Assembly: GCA_035297145.1 (NCBI GenBank) | Contig: DATGZN010000035.1 | Span: 1-64,000, forward strand | Source: QHXW01 sp035297145 | GTDB lineage: Bacteria; Acidobacteriota; Terriglobia; Bryobacterales; Bryobacteraceae | DNA length: 64,000 nt | Reading direction: 5' to 3' | Shown here: positions 35,394 to 44,188 of the stretch, piece by piece | How positions within the stretch are numbered: the stretch's first letter is position 1 | How the letters are laid out: each line of letters starts with the position of its first letter | Position numbers and translations under genes: made by a program | Notes under the pieces: generated by a model | What the model saw: only the letters and a program-made list of their open reading frames with translations | What the model was told of the DNA's origin: nothing | Databases searched by the model: none

Positions 35394-36808
35394 TTCTTGT
35401 CTCCCATCCCCGGCATGTCGGCCATCCCCTTGGCGTCAGACTTTCCCGACGCAGCCTTTGGCTGGTTCGCGGGCATTTCCGGGTTCACCGGCGTATTAGT
35501 CATTCCGGGCATTCCGGCCATCCCGCCCATTCCCGACGCAGCAGCCTTCATCTGGCTTTCAGAATCGATCAAGAAATTGCCCGAGGTGACGACTCGCTCA
35601 TCCCCGGTGAGCCCCGACAAGATCTGAATGCGGTCGCCATTGCGCTCGCCGGTCTTCACCTGCCTGGGCTCGAAGTAGCCATTGCCGCGATCGACAAATA
35701 CGGTCTTTCTTTCGCCGGCGTCGAGCACTGCGTCCGCGGGTACCGTGAGCTCCGACGGAATGTTCACGCGAAATTCGACGTCGGCGTACATTTCCGGCTT
35801 GAGCATTAGGCTGGGATTGTCCATGTCGAGCCGCACCTTGAGAGTGCGCGTCATGGGATCAACCTGCGGTTGTATGTAATTGATCCGAGCTGTGAACGCT
35901 CTTCCCGGCACCGCCTGGAGAGATACCCGCGCGGTCTCGCCGACGTGAATATTCGGAGCTTCGTACTCGAACAAATCGGCCATAATCCAAACGCGGCTGA
36001 GGTCCACAATCGTGTATAGGTCTGTTTCCGGCATGACTTTCAATTGCGGAAAGGCTTTCCGATCGGTGACGTAGCCCGCGATCGGCGAGTAGAGCGTGAC
36101 GTTTTTGATGGGCTGACCGGTCTTGAGGACTTGATCGATCTGAGCGTCGCTCAAGTCCCACAGTTCCAGCCGGCGTCGGGACGCCCGAAGTAAGGATTCA
36201 CTTTGATCAAAGGCTGCTGGCAGGGGATTGTTCTTCATCGTATCCGTTGCTTTCGCTGCGACCAGGAGTTCCAGTTGCGAGGCCAGCATGTCCGGGCTAT
36301 AGACCGTCATCAGCGGCTGGCCCTTTCTGACAAGCTGGCCCGTGTAATCGACGAAAACCTGATCGATCCACCCCTCGACTTTTGTATGAATATGCTGAAT
36401 CCGTGTCTCGTCAAACGCCACCTTGCCCACGGCGCGAATCGTCCGCGAGCCGCCGCTCCTCTCTACCTGGCCGTACTTCACTCCGATCAATTGCTGCTTC
36501 TCCGGTGTGATCTGAACGGTCCCAACCGGCATCGTGGAGACGTCTTCGGCACTAGCCGGCTCTCCGGCCGGCGCCGCTGTGGGGCCGCCGCCGGCATACA
36601 CCGGCACGAGCTTCATGCCGCAGTCTGGCGCTACCCCCGGCTTGTCGGACTTGTAAGCCGGATGCATGGGATCTACCCAATACAGAATCTTGCGGCCATT
36701 CTTGTCCGCCGATCCGGAGCCGCCGCCTTTTGTGGCCTTGTATACGTATCCGCCGGTGAACGCGGCGACAATCACGACCAGAAATACAATTGCGCGAATA
36801 GCTTTCAT
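35390..36808 (-). CDS. cusB: CusB-type periplasmic adaptor with metal-binding N- and C-termini
   Basis: A 472-aa membrane-fusion protein. One N-terminal membrane segment is followed by a heavy-metal-binding domain (YWVDPMHPAYKSDKPG, then DCGMKLVPVY), barrel and lipoyl regions (IRAVGKVAFDETRI, VDYTGQLVRKGQPLM), and an unusual Met-rich tail of about 45 residues (GMGGMAGMPGM, GMADMPGMG). The tail probably binds Cu(I)/Ag(I). Family membership is secure. It overlaps cusA by 4 bases and follows cusC by 11. Confidence 0.9.
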   Translation of the reverse strand: MKAIRAIVFLVVIVAAFTGGYVYKATKGGGSGSADKNGRKILYWVDPMHPAYKSDKPGVAPDCGMKLVPVYAGGGPTAAPAGEPASAEDVSTMPVGTVQITPEKQQLIGVKYGQVERSGGSRTIRAVGKVAFDETRIQHIHTKVEGWIDQVFVDYTGQLVRKGQPLMTVYSPDMLASQLELLVAAKATDTMKNNPLPAAFDQSESLLRASRRRLELWDLSDAQIDQVLKTGQPIKNVTLYSPIAGYVTDRKAFPQLKVMPETDLYTIVDLSRVWIMADLFEYEAPNIHVGETARVSLQAVPGRAFTARINYIQPQVDPMTRTLKVRLDMDNPSLMLKPEMYADVEFRVNIPSELTVPADAVLDAGERKTVFVDRGNGYFEPRQVKTGERNGDRIQILSGLTGDERVVTSGNFLIDSESQMKAAASGMGGMAGMPGMTNTPVNPEMPANQPKAASGKSDAKGMADMPGMGDKK

Positions 36809-36818
36809 TTCAATCGCC

Positions 36819-38063
36819 TCAGTCCGCTAACGGCTGGCCCGTCGTTTCTTCGAGACGGCTCAGAGCCAGCGCATAGTTGAGCGCCTCGTCGTAGTAGTTC
36901 ATTTCGTAGTCCAGTACTGTTGTGAAATTCGTAAGAACCGATAGGAAATCAACCGCGCCGGTCTCATACGTAGACAACGAGGATTCGAGTGCCAGATTGC
37001 CTTGTGGAACGACGGTCTGCATATACAGCTTCATGAGCTTCGATGAAGCCTGCGCCAATGCGTAATCGTCCTTGATTCGGTAGTGAAGCGACTGATCCGT
37101 GGCCTCGTACGTTCGTCGGGATTGAGAAAGCATACTCACCTGCTCATTCACGCCGGCGCGCTGTTTTCGCCAAAAATAAATCGGCACTTTGAAGGCGGCT
37201 TGAAACTGGTACATGGGCGCCATCGATCCCTGGTTGAAGTAGCCGCCGCTGAGGGTCACGTCGGGATAGTATTCTTTGCGCGCCGAATTGACGGCGAGCT
37301 CCGAGCGCTCGACCATCTTTTGGTCGCGGCGCAGCATTGGCGAATTCTGAGCAGCCGCCGCATATAGCTCTTCGAGCGTTGCTGTGAGTTCCCTCGGCTT
37401 CATGTCCTCCGGCCGTCCGACAGGCGTGTCGGGGCGTCGATTCAGGACGCTATTGATCTCGGCTTCGCTGCTGATGCGCTCTTGCTCCAACTTCACAAGG
37501 CGCGTCTCCAGAATGCTCACCTGTGTCTGTGCTTTGAAGACGTCTTGCTGGGCAGCTTTCCCTACTGAATAGCGAGCTTCGGTCACACTCACCAGTTTGT
37601 TGAGCAGATCGCGATTGCGAGTGAGCAGATCCGACGCGGAGTAGGTGTATTGAAGCCGGTAATAAGCCTGCTTCAGCCGCGAGACCACGCCGAGTTGCAC
37701 GGCTTGATATTGTTGGAACGCTGCCTCGGCTTCTTTTGAGGCAATCTCACCGCGAAGTTTCAGCTTGCCGGGATATGGCAGCTCTTGCGAATACATCAGC
37801 CCGATGTTGGAAAGAACCTGGCTCCCCAGTCCGGCGCCCGGTAGCGGATTGCCAACACTGACATATCCCAGCGAGATCATGGGATCAGGCAGGCTGCTTT
37901 CTTGGGTTGGCCGCTGGCGCGCGGCCTCGTAACTCTTCTGGCCCGCAAGGATCTCTGGGTTGTGCTGCAACGCCTCCGAGACCAGGTCTTTCAGCCTGAG
38001 TTCCTGGGGGTACGCGGCAACCGAGAATAGAGCCAGGATGACAGCTCTGGCGTTAAACGACAT
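36819..38063 (-). CDS. cusC: TolC/CusC-type outer-membrane efflux protein
   Basis: A 414-aa protein with a signal peptide (ARAVILALFSVAAYPQ). Two OEP repeats are seen: LKDLVSEALQHNPEILAGQK and the second near LEELYAAAAQNSPMLRRDQK, with coiled-coil helices between. It forms the trimeric outer channel for the CusAB pump. First gene of the operon; the promoter should lie between 38064 and 38118. Confidence 0.85.
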   Translation of the reverse strand: MSFNARAVILALFSVAAYPQELRLKDLVSEALQHNPEILAGQKSYEAARQRPTQESSLPDPMISLGYVSVGNPLPGAGLGSQVLSNIGLMYSQELPYPGKLKLRGEIASKEAEAAFQQYQAVQLGVVSRLKQAYYRLQYTYSASDLLTRNRDLLNKLVSVTEARYSVGKAAQQDVFKAQTQVSILETRLVKLEQERISSEAEINSVLNRRPDTPVGRPEDMKPRELTATLEELYAAAAQNSPMLRRDQKMVERSELAVNSARKEYYPDVTLSGGYFNQGSMAPMYQFQAAFKVPIYFWRKQRAGVNEQVSMLSQSRRTYEATDQSLHYRIKDDYALAQASSKLMKLYMQTVVPQGNLALESSLSTYETGAVDFLSVLTNFTTVLDYEMNYYDEALNYALALSRLEETTGQPLAD

Positions 38064-38118
38064 TTCTCCACCTCAATGCACAATTTCAAACCTGAGAAAC
38101 GGACAGATGGAGAGGGAA

Positions 38119-38493
38119 CTAGATCAGCAGTGAGGAGTTTTGCAGAAACAAATCAGGTGGCGAGTATTGCAATGGCAACGCTCGCGAATAGGAGGCCATC
38201 AGCATCGACGGGATTCCCGCCAGCGAGACTTTTTCAATTACGGCAACCACTACTTGTCTGAAGGTCAGGCCCGAAGAGGCCGGAAGCGTTAGGCTTTGAG
38301 GGCTGGCCGGCCGAACTTCGCAGGACGTGTGGGGCACCTGGCCCGGTGATCGCTTGCAGGGAGCATGCTTGCAGCATCCACTCGCCGCCATACCTGACGG
38401 CTGAGCCACGCACTCCATGCCGCTGGCGATGAGCAGCAAAGCGGATAGCAGCGCCGGAACACCGCGACTAACGATCTGGGCCACTGCTCTCAT
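38119..38493 (-). CDS. small Cys-rich exported protein near the copper operon
   Basis: A 124-aa protein from the ATG at 38493, with a signal peptide (PALLSALLLIASGMECVAQ) and a short Cys/His stretch, CCKHAPCKRSPGQVPHTSC. The rest has a hydrophobic helix (TFRQVVVAVIEKVSLAGIP). The cysteine motif and position just upstream of cusC suggest metal binding outside the membrane; this is inference. Confidence 0.55.
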   Translation of the reverse strand: MRAVAQIVSRGVPALLSALLLIASGMECVAQPSGMAASGCCKHAPCKRSPGQVPHTSCEVRPASPQSLTLPASSGLTFRQVVVAVIEKVSLAGIPSMLMASYSRALPLQYSPPDLFLQNSSLLI

Positions 38494-38777
38494 CCTACCT
38501 TGAATCGGCACTTACGGGGCCAACCAGCAGTCCTCAAGCCAGGAAACCTGTGGTTGGTCAACAATATCAGCCAGTTACAATATCGGCCAGAAAACTGGAC
38601 TGCTGTCAGTCGTCAGTCCTCGACTGGGGCATATCGCGCACCCCACGTAATCCGCACGGAATCGGTTAGCCCCGTCGTTCCTCCTCATTTTCATCAGCAT
38701 TCGCTGAGAGCGCGCCGTCTGAAGAGACCTGGAGACAAACCTGCCCTGCAGATGACACAACTCAGTGAGGTGGCGGA

Positions 38778-40196
38778 ATGATTAAACGACTTGGTTCTCT
38801 GACGACTTTAATGGTAGTTGTTGCAGTGGTTTGCGTCGGAATCGCAGGCGGGCAGCCCATGATGATGCCCAGAAACGCCCAATCGCTTTTGTATTTCCCT
38901 CACTTGAACGAGGGCGGTCCCGATGCCAAGAACTTCTGGCAGATGACGTTCACATTTGTCAACTCGAACCCGGTCGCGGCCAACCTGAACGTCTCGTTCT
39001 ACAACGATGACGGATCGCCGATGATGATCGATTTTGGTTCGGGGCCGGTTGCCTCGATTACAGCCACGGTTCCACCCCTCGGCAGCAGCATGTTTCGGAG
39101 CCAGCTCACACACAAGACTTTGGTTTGGGGATGGGCCGCCGGCCAGTCTGATGCGCCCGTTTTCAGCCAGCTGAACTACCGGCAAATGATGAACGGCCAA
39201 GTTGCCGCTGAACTGGCGGCCAACGCGACAACAGGCACGGAACAGTGGACTTCGACGGCGAACGCGGACCTCGGGATAGCGATCGCCAATCCGAGTCCGG
39301 ACGATACGATGACCTATATGGTAGACGTGAAGGATTCGGAGGGGAAAGATGTCGGCTCAAAGTCTTTCCAACTCGCTCCTCACGGCCATGACGCATTCAC
39401 ACTGAACAGCCGCTTCACGCTTGCCCCAAACTTCACTGGTTCGGTCAACATCACGGGACAGATCTCAAACCAATCCGCCTACAAGCCTGTCGTTTGGACT
39501 GTGGGATCGGAGTCAGGTGTTTTCGCCACCCTGCCCGACGGCCGAGCGTTGATGCCGGAAGATCAGATGGCACGGGCGATGCGAGTTTTCGGGCGCGTGA
39601 TGGCGATGGCACATCAACTTGGATACAAGGTAAATCCTCAACTCACGCTTCTTCCGGGTACCACTTCGAATGGCATGGCCAGCGCGATGGGCGGCCTGGC
39701 TGCGAACGGCACCGACCAGGTGACCATGTATATGTCGCTAGTCGAGATGGCGGGGGATTCCGACGGAGAACTTGCATTCCTCATGGCGCACGAGATTGCG
39801 CACGTGATCCAGTGCCGGACGAACGGCTGCAAGGTGGCGATGGACCCGCAGTTCGCGGGTGACTACGAATCAGATGCGGATGAAATGGGGATGATGCTCT
39901 CGACATCAGCCGGTTACGATTCTTATTCGGCCGCAGCCGCGTACGCGAAGCTCCAGATGGGGAATGGTCAGGCCGCAGCGGGTCACATGGGGTCAGGGGG
40001 AATGGGCCAAATGGGAAGCGTCAATGTTTGGGAAGACATGATGTCGAACGACCCACACGGATTCTTCGCTGGGCGCATCAACAATCTGTACACAATCCAG
40101 CAGCGCATGTGTGGCAACCCGCAGTTCTCTATCAACTGCCAGGCATTCAAATCGCTTATGCACCCCAGCACGGGTCGCATGCCGATGCCGATGTAA
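38778..40196 (+). CDS. secreted Met-rich zinc metallopeptidase
   Basis: A 472-aa exported protein (signal peptide LGSLTTLMVVVAVVCVGIAG). The N-terminal 250 residues are beta-rich and Ig-like (QMTFTFVNSNPVAANLNVSF). The C-terminal half is an M48-like peptidase: AHEIAHVIQ gives the HExxH zinc motif and ESDADEMG the third ligand. Methionine content is high, with GHMGSGGMGQMGS and a PMPM end, as in periplasmic copper proteins. Divergent from the Cus operon, so it may be copper-linked. The fusion of domains is unusual. Confidence 0.7.
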   Translation: MIKRLGSLTTLMVVVAVVCVGIAGGQPMMMPRNAQSLLYFPHLNEGGPDAKNFWQMTFTFVNSNPVAANLNVSFYNDDGSPMMIDFGSGPVASITATVPPLGSSMFRSQLTHKTLVWGWAAGQSDAPVFSQLNYRQMMNGQVAAELAANATTGTEQWTSTANADLGIAIANPSPDDTMTYMVDVKDSEGKDVGSKSFQLAPHGHDAFTLNSRFTLAPNFTGSVNITGQISNQSAYKPVVWTVGSESGVFATLPDGRALMPEDQMARAMRVFGRVMAMAHQLGYKVNPQLTLLPGTTSNGMASAMGGLAANGTDQVTMYMSLVEMAGDSDGELAFLMAHEIAHVIQCRTNGCKVAMDPQFAGDYESDADEMGMMLSTSAGYDSYSAAAAYAKLQMGNGQAAAGHMGSGGMGQMGSVNVWEDMMSNDPHGFFAGRINNLYTIQQRMCGNPQFSINCQAFKSLMHPSTGRMPMPM

Positions 40197-40243
40197 GAGC
40201 CTAACGTCCCTGTTCCCAGCGCCATCCGTCAGCCGTTGTTATA

Positions 40244-40624
40244 GTGAAGGTCCGAACGAGCCGTTCAACCCAACAAGCGCATGTTATCGCGCGAGTCATA
40301 AGTCGCTATCTAAGCGGCGGCGGAATTGCCTGCCGCTGGCACGGTACAACGCCCCTTTCCTCAGCGATTTTTCGATTCGCCGGCCAGTGGGCTTGTCTGG
40401 GGAGGTTTGCTCCCGGCCGACGGCCGCTAATCGGCCCTGATCCGGACTTGCCTGGACTCTTCCATGTCTCGGGGTTTGGCTGCTCAGGCATGATGACCAA
40501 TGCCCGCTGTGGGGAACTAGCCGCAGATCTGCTCCGCGGGGGGCCAACCCCAATTGGACAAACGCGGCTCAGGCTGTGCCGGCTCGGTTCCGTTCCCGGC
40601 CTGTCGCTCATGAAAGCCAAATAG
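40244..40624 (+). pseudogene. remnant of a DAO-family FAD oxidoreductase (C-terminus)
   Basis: The C-terminal half of this 126-aa frame reads RRPLIGPDPDLPGLFHVSG, then TNARCGELAADLL, the characteristic end of D-amino-acid-oxidase-like FAD-dependent oxidoreductases. The part before it is not protein-like, and no FAD-binding N-terminus is found. It is therefore a truncated remnant. It lies in the gap between the copper and arsenic modules. Confidence 0.5.
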
Positions 40625-41022
40625 TGCCACGCTGGGGCGGGAAGCTTGAGGTCCGAGGTATGCGCCAATGGAGATCTTCATGTGATTACGCACAAAGACG
40701 GGAATCAAACTCCTCGCGAGGTCCTCCAGCGGTACAACCTGGAGACTAGAGCGACGCTGGAAGAGTGCGATGGACCAGATAGAGACTCCACAGGATTGTC
40801 ATCAAATCGTCACATGAATTCAGTTGCGTTCATTTGGATGGTTCTAGCATACTCGAACTGTGGAGATGAGGGAATCTCTTTTCCTCGAGGCGTACCACAG
40901 AGCGTGGCCTCGGCGTCTCGTGCAGCCGGTCCGTTCTTGTGCGCCCGGTGGGCCTCATTCGTGCTTCGAAGCTAGTCTGGACAGCACGCTCGCAGAGTCA
41001 TCGGAGGTCGTGAGAATCTGAA
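40625..41022. other. intergenic stretch before pstS
   Basis: I see no credible gene here. A 109-aa frame at 40646-40975 has no family resemblance. No promoter boxes stand out. This is probably decayed DNA at a module junction. Confidence 0.3.
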
Positions 41023-42039
41023 ATGCACAGAATTTGGGCTCTTCTCTTAGGATTGGCTTCAATCCTTGCGGCGTTCGGCGCTGACACGCCGGTCACGCTG
41101 TTCAGTGCGGGTTCGACGTTTATCTATCCGATCCTGAGCAGGTGGTGCTCCGAATACCGAAAGCTTCATCCTAACGTGCTGATCTCCTACGATCCGCTCG
41201 GATCGAGCCATGGGATTGCCCGAACGCTCGCCGGCACCGTTGACTTTGGCGCGTCTGACGGCCCGTTGAGCGATCTTCAGATTCAGCGTGCTCATATGAT
41301 GATTGTTCACGTTCCAGTCGTGCTTGGGGGCGTTGTGCCCTCGTACAACCTCTCCAGTGTGACCCAAGAACTCCGATTCACGCCGGGGGCCCTTGCGGGG
41401 ATCTATCTTGGCACGATCACCCGCTGGAACGATCCCGAACTCGTCCGCGCCAATCCAGGACTGCCATTACCCGCACACGAGATCACGGTCGTGTTCCGCC
41501 TGGATGGCAGCGGCACAACGTACGTGTGGACGGACTACCTATCAAAAGTGAATGCAACTTGGGCCAAGCGTGTTGGCCGGGGCACATCAGTGGAGTTTCC
41601 AGTTGGTGTGAGCGCCCGGTTCAACGAAGGTGTGCGGGACGCGATCAAAAACAAACCATATTCGATTGGTTATCTGCAAGTGACGTACGCGATTGAAGGA
41701 CATTTGCAAACTGGACTCGTGCAGAATTCAACCGGAAAATTCGCTAAAGGCGACATCGCGGGTATCACCGCAGCGGCTGCGGCGACCGGCACTAATATGC
41801 CTGATGATTTCCGGGTATCCATTACGAATGCCGCTGATCAAGATGCCTATCCGATATCGAGCTTCACGTGGCTTCTCGTCCCCGAGCATATTGAAGATCG
41901 GGCGAAAAGAGAGGCGATTGTCGGCTTTGTACGCTGGGTGCTAAGCGATGGACAAAAGTGGGCGGCTCCGCTGCACTATGCACCACTACCGGGAGATGTC
42001 GCGAGTCGAGTGCAAAAAGCCGTGGACCGAATCCAATAG
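41023..42039 (+). CDS. pstS: PstS-like phosphate-binding protein
   Basis: A 338-aa exported protein (signal peptide LLLGLASILAAFGA) of the PstS family: TLFSAGSTFIYPILSRW, ISYDPLGSSHGI, VDFGASDGPLSD and the ligand loop FRLDGSGTTYVWTDYL. PstS binds phosphate for the PstCAB transporter; no pstCAB genes are present. Such orphan PstS proteins in arsenic islands are thought to favour phosphate over arsenate or to sense it. First gene of a repeated pstS-arsR arrangement. Confidence 0.85.
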   Translation: MHRIWALLLGLASILAAFGADTPVTLFSAGSTFIYPILSRWCSEYRKLHPNVLISYDPLGSSHGIARTLAGTVDFGASDGPLSDLQIQRAHMMIVHVPVVLGGVVPSYNLSSVTQELRFTPGALAGIYLGTITRWNDPELVRANPGLPLPAHEITVVFRLDGSGTTYVWTDYLSKVNATWAKRVGRGTSVEFPVGVSARFNEGVRDAIKNKPYSIGYLQVTYAIEGHLQTGLVQNSTGKFAKGDIAGITAAAAATGTNMPDDFRVSITNAADQDAYPISSFTWLLVPEHIEDRAKREAIVGFVRWVLSDGQKWAAPLHYAPLPGDVASRVQKAVDRIQ

Positions 42040-42057
42040 ACCAACCCCATAAGACGT

Positions 42058-42198
42058 ATGCAAAAGAGGTTGAACACTCTGATCTGGATTGTGATTGGCG
42101 TCCTCTTTGTTGCGACGGCGGTGTGGACAGTGTGGGCCAGTCGGCAGCCAGGCGGACACTCGATGTGGGCGCCCAATTCGGAGTCCCTACCGCCGTGA
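42058..42198 (+). CDS. tiny single-span membrane peptide, 46 aa
   Basis: A 46-aa ORF between pstS and arsR. One clear membrane helix (LIWIVIGVLFVATAVWTVW) is followed by a short polar tail with His and Met (GGHSMWAPN). No strong ribosome binding site. It is plausible as a translated gene because of the gap size and its consistent composition. Confidence 0.4.
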   Translation: MQKRLNTLIWIVIGVLFVATAVWTVWASRQPGGHSMWAPNSESLPP

Positions 42199-42234
42199 GA
42201 ACTCGCCAAACCTGGCGCTCGCTGGTATCGTGAA

Positions 42235-42585
42235 GTGGTGAAGCGAACCGCGACAACCCGGGACATGGCAGACTACGCCGATATGTTTGCCGCCATGGGG
42301 GCTGAACAGCGATTGCAGATCATGCGTCTGCTGTTATCGGCGCACCCGAATGGGATGGTGGTAGGTGACGTATTGGCTGAGCTCAAGATCGCGCCGTCAA
42401 CTTTGTCGCACCACCTGGAAAAACTGAAGCACGAAGGGCTGGTGAGCGTTCGCCGCGATGCGAAATTCCTTTGGTACAGCGCGAATACGGATGCGCTACA
42501 AGGTCTGATTACGTTCCTCTATTCAGAATGCTGCTCGCGCTCGAAGGCGATCAAGCGCGACGTCCTGATTCAACTCTGCAAGTAG
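42235..42585 (+). CDS. arsR: ArsR-family arsenic-responsive repressor (copy 1)
   Basis: A 116-aa winged-helix repressor: ADYADMFAAMGAEQRLQIMR, recognition helix APSTLSHHLEKLKHEGLV, and the C-terminal cysteine pair YSECCSR expected to bind As(III). Start is one of two adjacent GTGs. It is about 75% identical in layout to the second ArsR at 44187. It probably represses the neighbouring pst/ars genes in the absence of arsenite. Confidence 0.9.
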   Translation: MVKRTATTRDMADYADMFAAMGAEQRLQIMRLLLSAHPNGMVVGDVLAELKIAPSTLSHHLEKLKHEGLVSVRRDAKFLWYSANTDALQGLITFLYSECCSRSKAIKRDVLIQLCK

Positions 42586-42854
42586 CGTGGATGACGTTCG
42601 ACATAGCCGTTTCATCTCAGCGGCCGTCTGGAAAAATCAAGATATGAGATCAGCCCGGCTCGATCGAAGAGGTCGATCGGGTATGCCGAAGTCTTACGTC
42701 TGTCGCCTTGGGGCGCGTTTCCAGCTCTGGCCTATCTTATCTTCACGGTTTTGAAACAATTACGCTATTGACACGATTCTATCCTTCCAGTAAGCTCGAA
42801 TCCGTAAACCGAAACCAGCTTTCGTGTGGCGCACCCAACACGGAGGTACGAGCC

Positions 42855-43415
42855 ATGAACCATCGGATAATCACCGCAGCGGTAGCCGCGACTACGGGTC
42901 TCATCCTTTTCGCCTGCATTGGGTGCGATTCGGCCTCCAGTTCGGCCGAGGGCTCTACTTCTCCTACGGCTCCCACTAGCGCAATCGGCGCGGCAGGTAG
43001 CACGTTCGTGGCGCCCCTCATGTCGGCTTGGGTCAGCGGCTATCAGAAGGCCCACCCGAAGATGCTGGTGAACTACCGTTCTATCGGTAGCGGAGGAGGC
43101 ATCGACGAGTATAAGAAAGGCTGGCTCGGTTTTGCCGCTAGCGACGCACCGCTGAGTGACGACGAGATCCAGGGCCTGTCGCCGACGATACAGATTCCGG
43201 GCACTGCTGGTCCCGTTTGCATCATTTACAATTTGCCAGGCGTAGAGCGGCCTCTGCGGCTTAGAGCCCCAAGACCCTGGCGGCTATCTATCTTGGCACC
43301 ATTATCAGCTGGCAAGATCCGGAAATCATCCGGGACAACCCAGGAGTCAGGTTGCCGAGAGCCGCCGTGGTTGTTATACATCGCTCAGATGGCAGCGGTA
43401 CCACGAACATTCTGA
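42855..43415 (+). CDS. pstS: second PstS-like lipoprotein, N-terminal part of a split gene
   Basis: From the ATG at 42855 (behind GGAGG) the frame encodes a lipoprotein-like signal (TTGLILFACIGC, lipobox Cys) and the PstS opening AIGAAGSTFVAPLMSAW and GFAASDAPLSD. It runs correctly to about 43262, then changes frame: an extra AG at 43263-43266 (TTAGAGCC) moves the reading off, and the rest to 43415 is nonsense. The intended continuation is in the frame of 43352-43951. Confidence 0.6.
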   Translation: MNHRIITAAVAATTGLILFACIGCDSASSSAEGSTSPTAPTSAIGAAGSTFVAPLMSAWVSGYQKAHPKMLVNYRSIGSGGGIDEYKKGWLGFAASDAPLSDDEIQGLSPTIQIPGTAGPVCIIYNLPGVERPLRLRAPRPWRLSILAPLSAGKIRKSSGTTQESGCREPPWLLYIAQMAAVPRTF

Positions 43416-43951
43416 CGACGTATCTAAACAAAATCAGTCAGGAATGGTCGTCAAAGGCGGGTCATGGGCTCTCCGTGACGTGGCCTGTTGGACTGGGCGC
43501 CGAGGGCAGTAAGGCCGTTCTGGGCCTCGTGAAGCAAACCCCCGGCACTATTGGCTACCTTGAGCTCAACTACGCAAAGGAGAGTAGTCTACCGGTCGCG
43601 TTGATACAGAACCGGGCAGGAGCATTCGTCGATCCAACTCCAAGTTCGACTGCAGCAGCGATCGAGGCGTTCCAGGCAGACTTGGCGCGAGATGTGCGGG
43701 CCCCAATTGTCGATCCCCCAGCTTCGGCCAAGGGCGCTTATCCCATAGCAGGATTCACATTTCTGTTGCTTCCGAAAGATCGCGAGAACAAGGACGAGCA
43801 AAAAGCCGTGAAGGACTTCGTGGCGTATGCCATATCGACCGGACAGGACTCGGCAGAACAACTGTCGTACGCAAAATTGCCGGCGTCTGTCCAACAAGAA
43901 GGGCAAGCGTTGTTGGCACAATTGACAGCAGGCGGACAACCGTTAAACTGA
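43352..43951 (+). CDS. pstS: second PstS-like protein, C-terminal part of a split gene
   Basis: The true frame resumes near 43267 (TLAAIYLGTIISWQDPEI) and contains the ligand loop IHRSDGSGTTNILTTYLNK and VGLGAEGSKAVLGLVKQTPG. Together with the N-terminal part it makes a PstS protein of about 365 residues. The 199-aa frame given here starts at an internal TTG and has no ribosome binding site. Two-base gain in an AG repeat; either real decay or an assembly error. Confidence 0.6.
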   Translation: MPRAAVVVIHRSDGSGTTNILTTYLNKISQEWSSKAGHGLSVTWPVGLGAEGSKAVLGLVKQTPGTIGYLELNYAKESSLPVALIQNRAGAFVDPTPSSTAAAIEAFQADLARDVRAPIVDPPASAKGAYPIAGFTFLLLPKDRENKDEQKAVKDFVAYAISTGQDSAEQLSYAKLPASVQQEGQALLAQLTAGGQPLN

Positions 43952-44151
43952 GTAGCGATCGACCGGACTGGCGAGTGAGCCATCAGTGTCCTCTGACAGT
44001 GCGATGAAATGCAGGTCGTCGAGTCTCACCGGCCTTCCATAGCCGAGGTCTGCTTGCTGTTTCCACGATCGTTATCAGGCGGCGTGAAACCGAGGCACGG
44101 TTCATGCGAGCGATCAGAAACAGCTACAACGAAAATTTCTTGTTGCGGCCC

Positions 44152-44188
44152 TTGCCTGTCCACGATATTTCTAGTATCATCGAAATAT
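44152..44188 (+). promoter_or_regulatory. arsR2 promoter and operator
   Basis: TTGCCT at 44152-44157 and TATCAT at 44176-44181 are 18 bases apart. Overlapping the -10 is a 7-bp inverted repeat ATATTTC (44165-44171) and GAAATAT (44182-44188), whose right half includes the start ATG at 44187. This is the shape of an ArsR operator over its own promoter. Confidence 0.55.

Noticed and set aside
43352..43951. Independent second gene downstream of pstS2's first part
   Set aside because: It lacks a start signal and begins in the middle of the PstS fold; the two frames are one broken gene.
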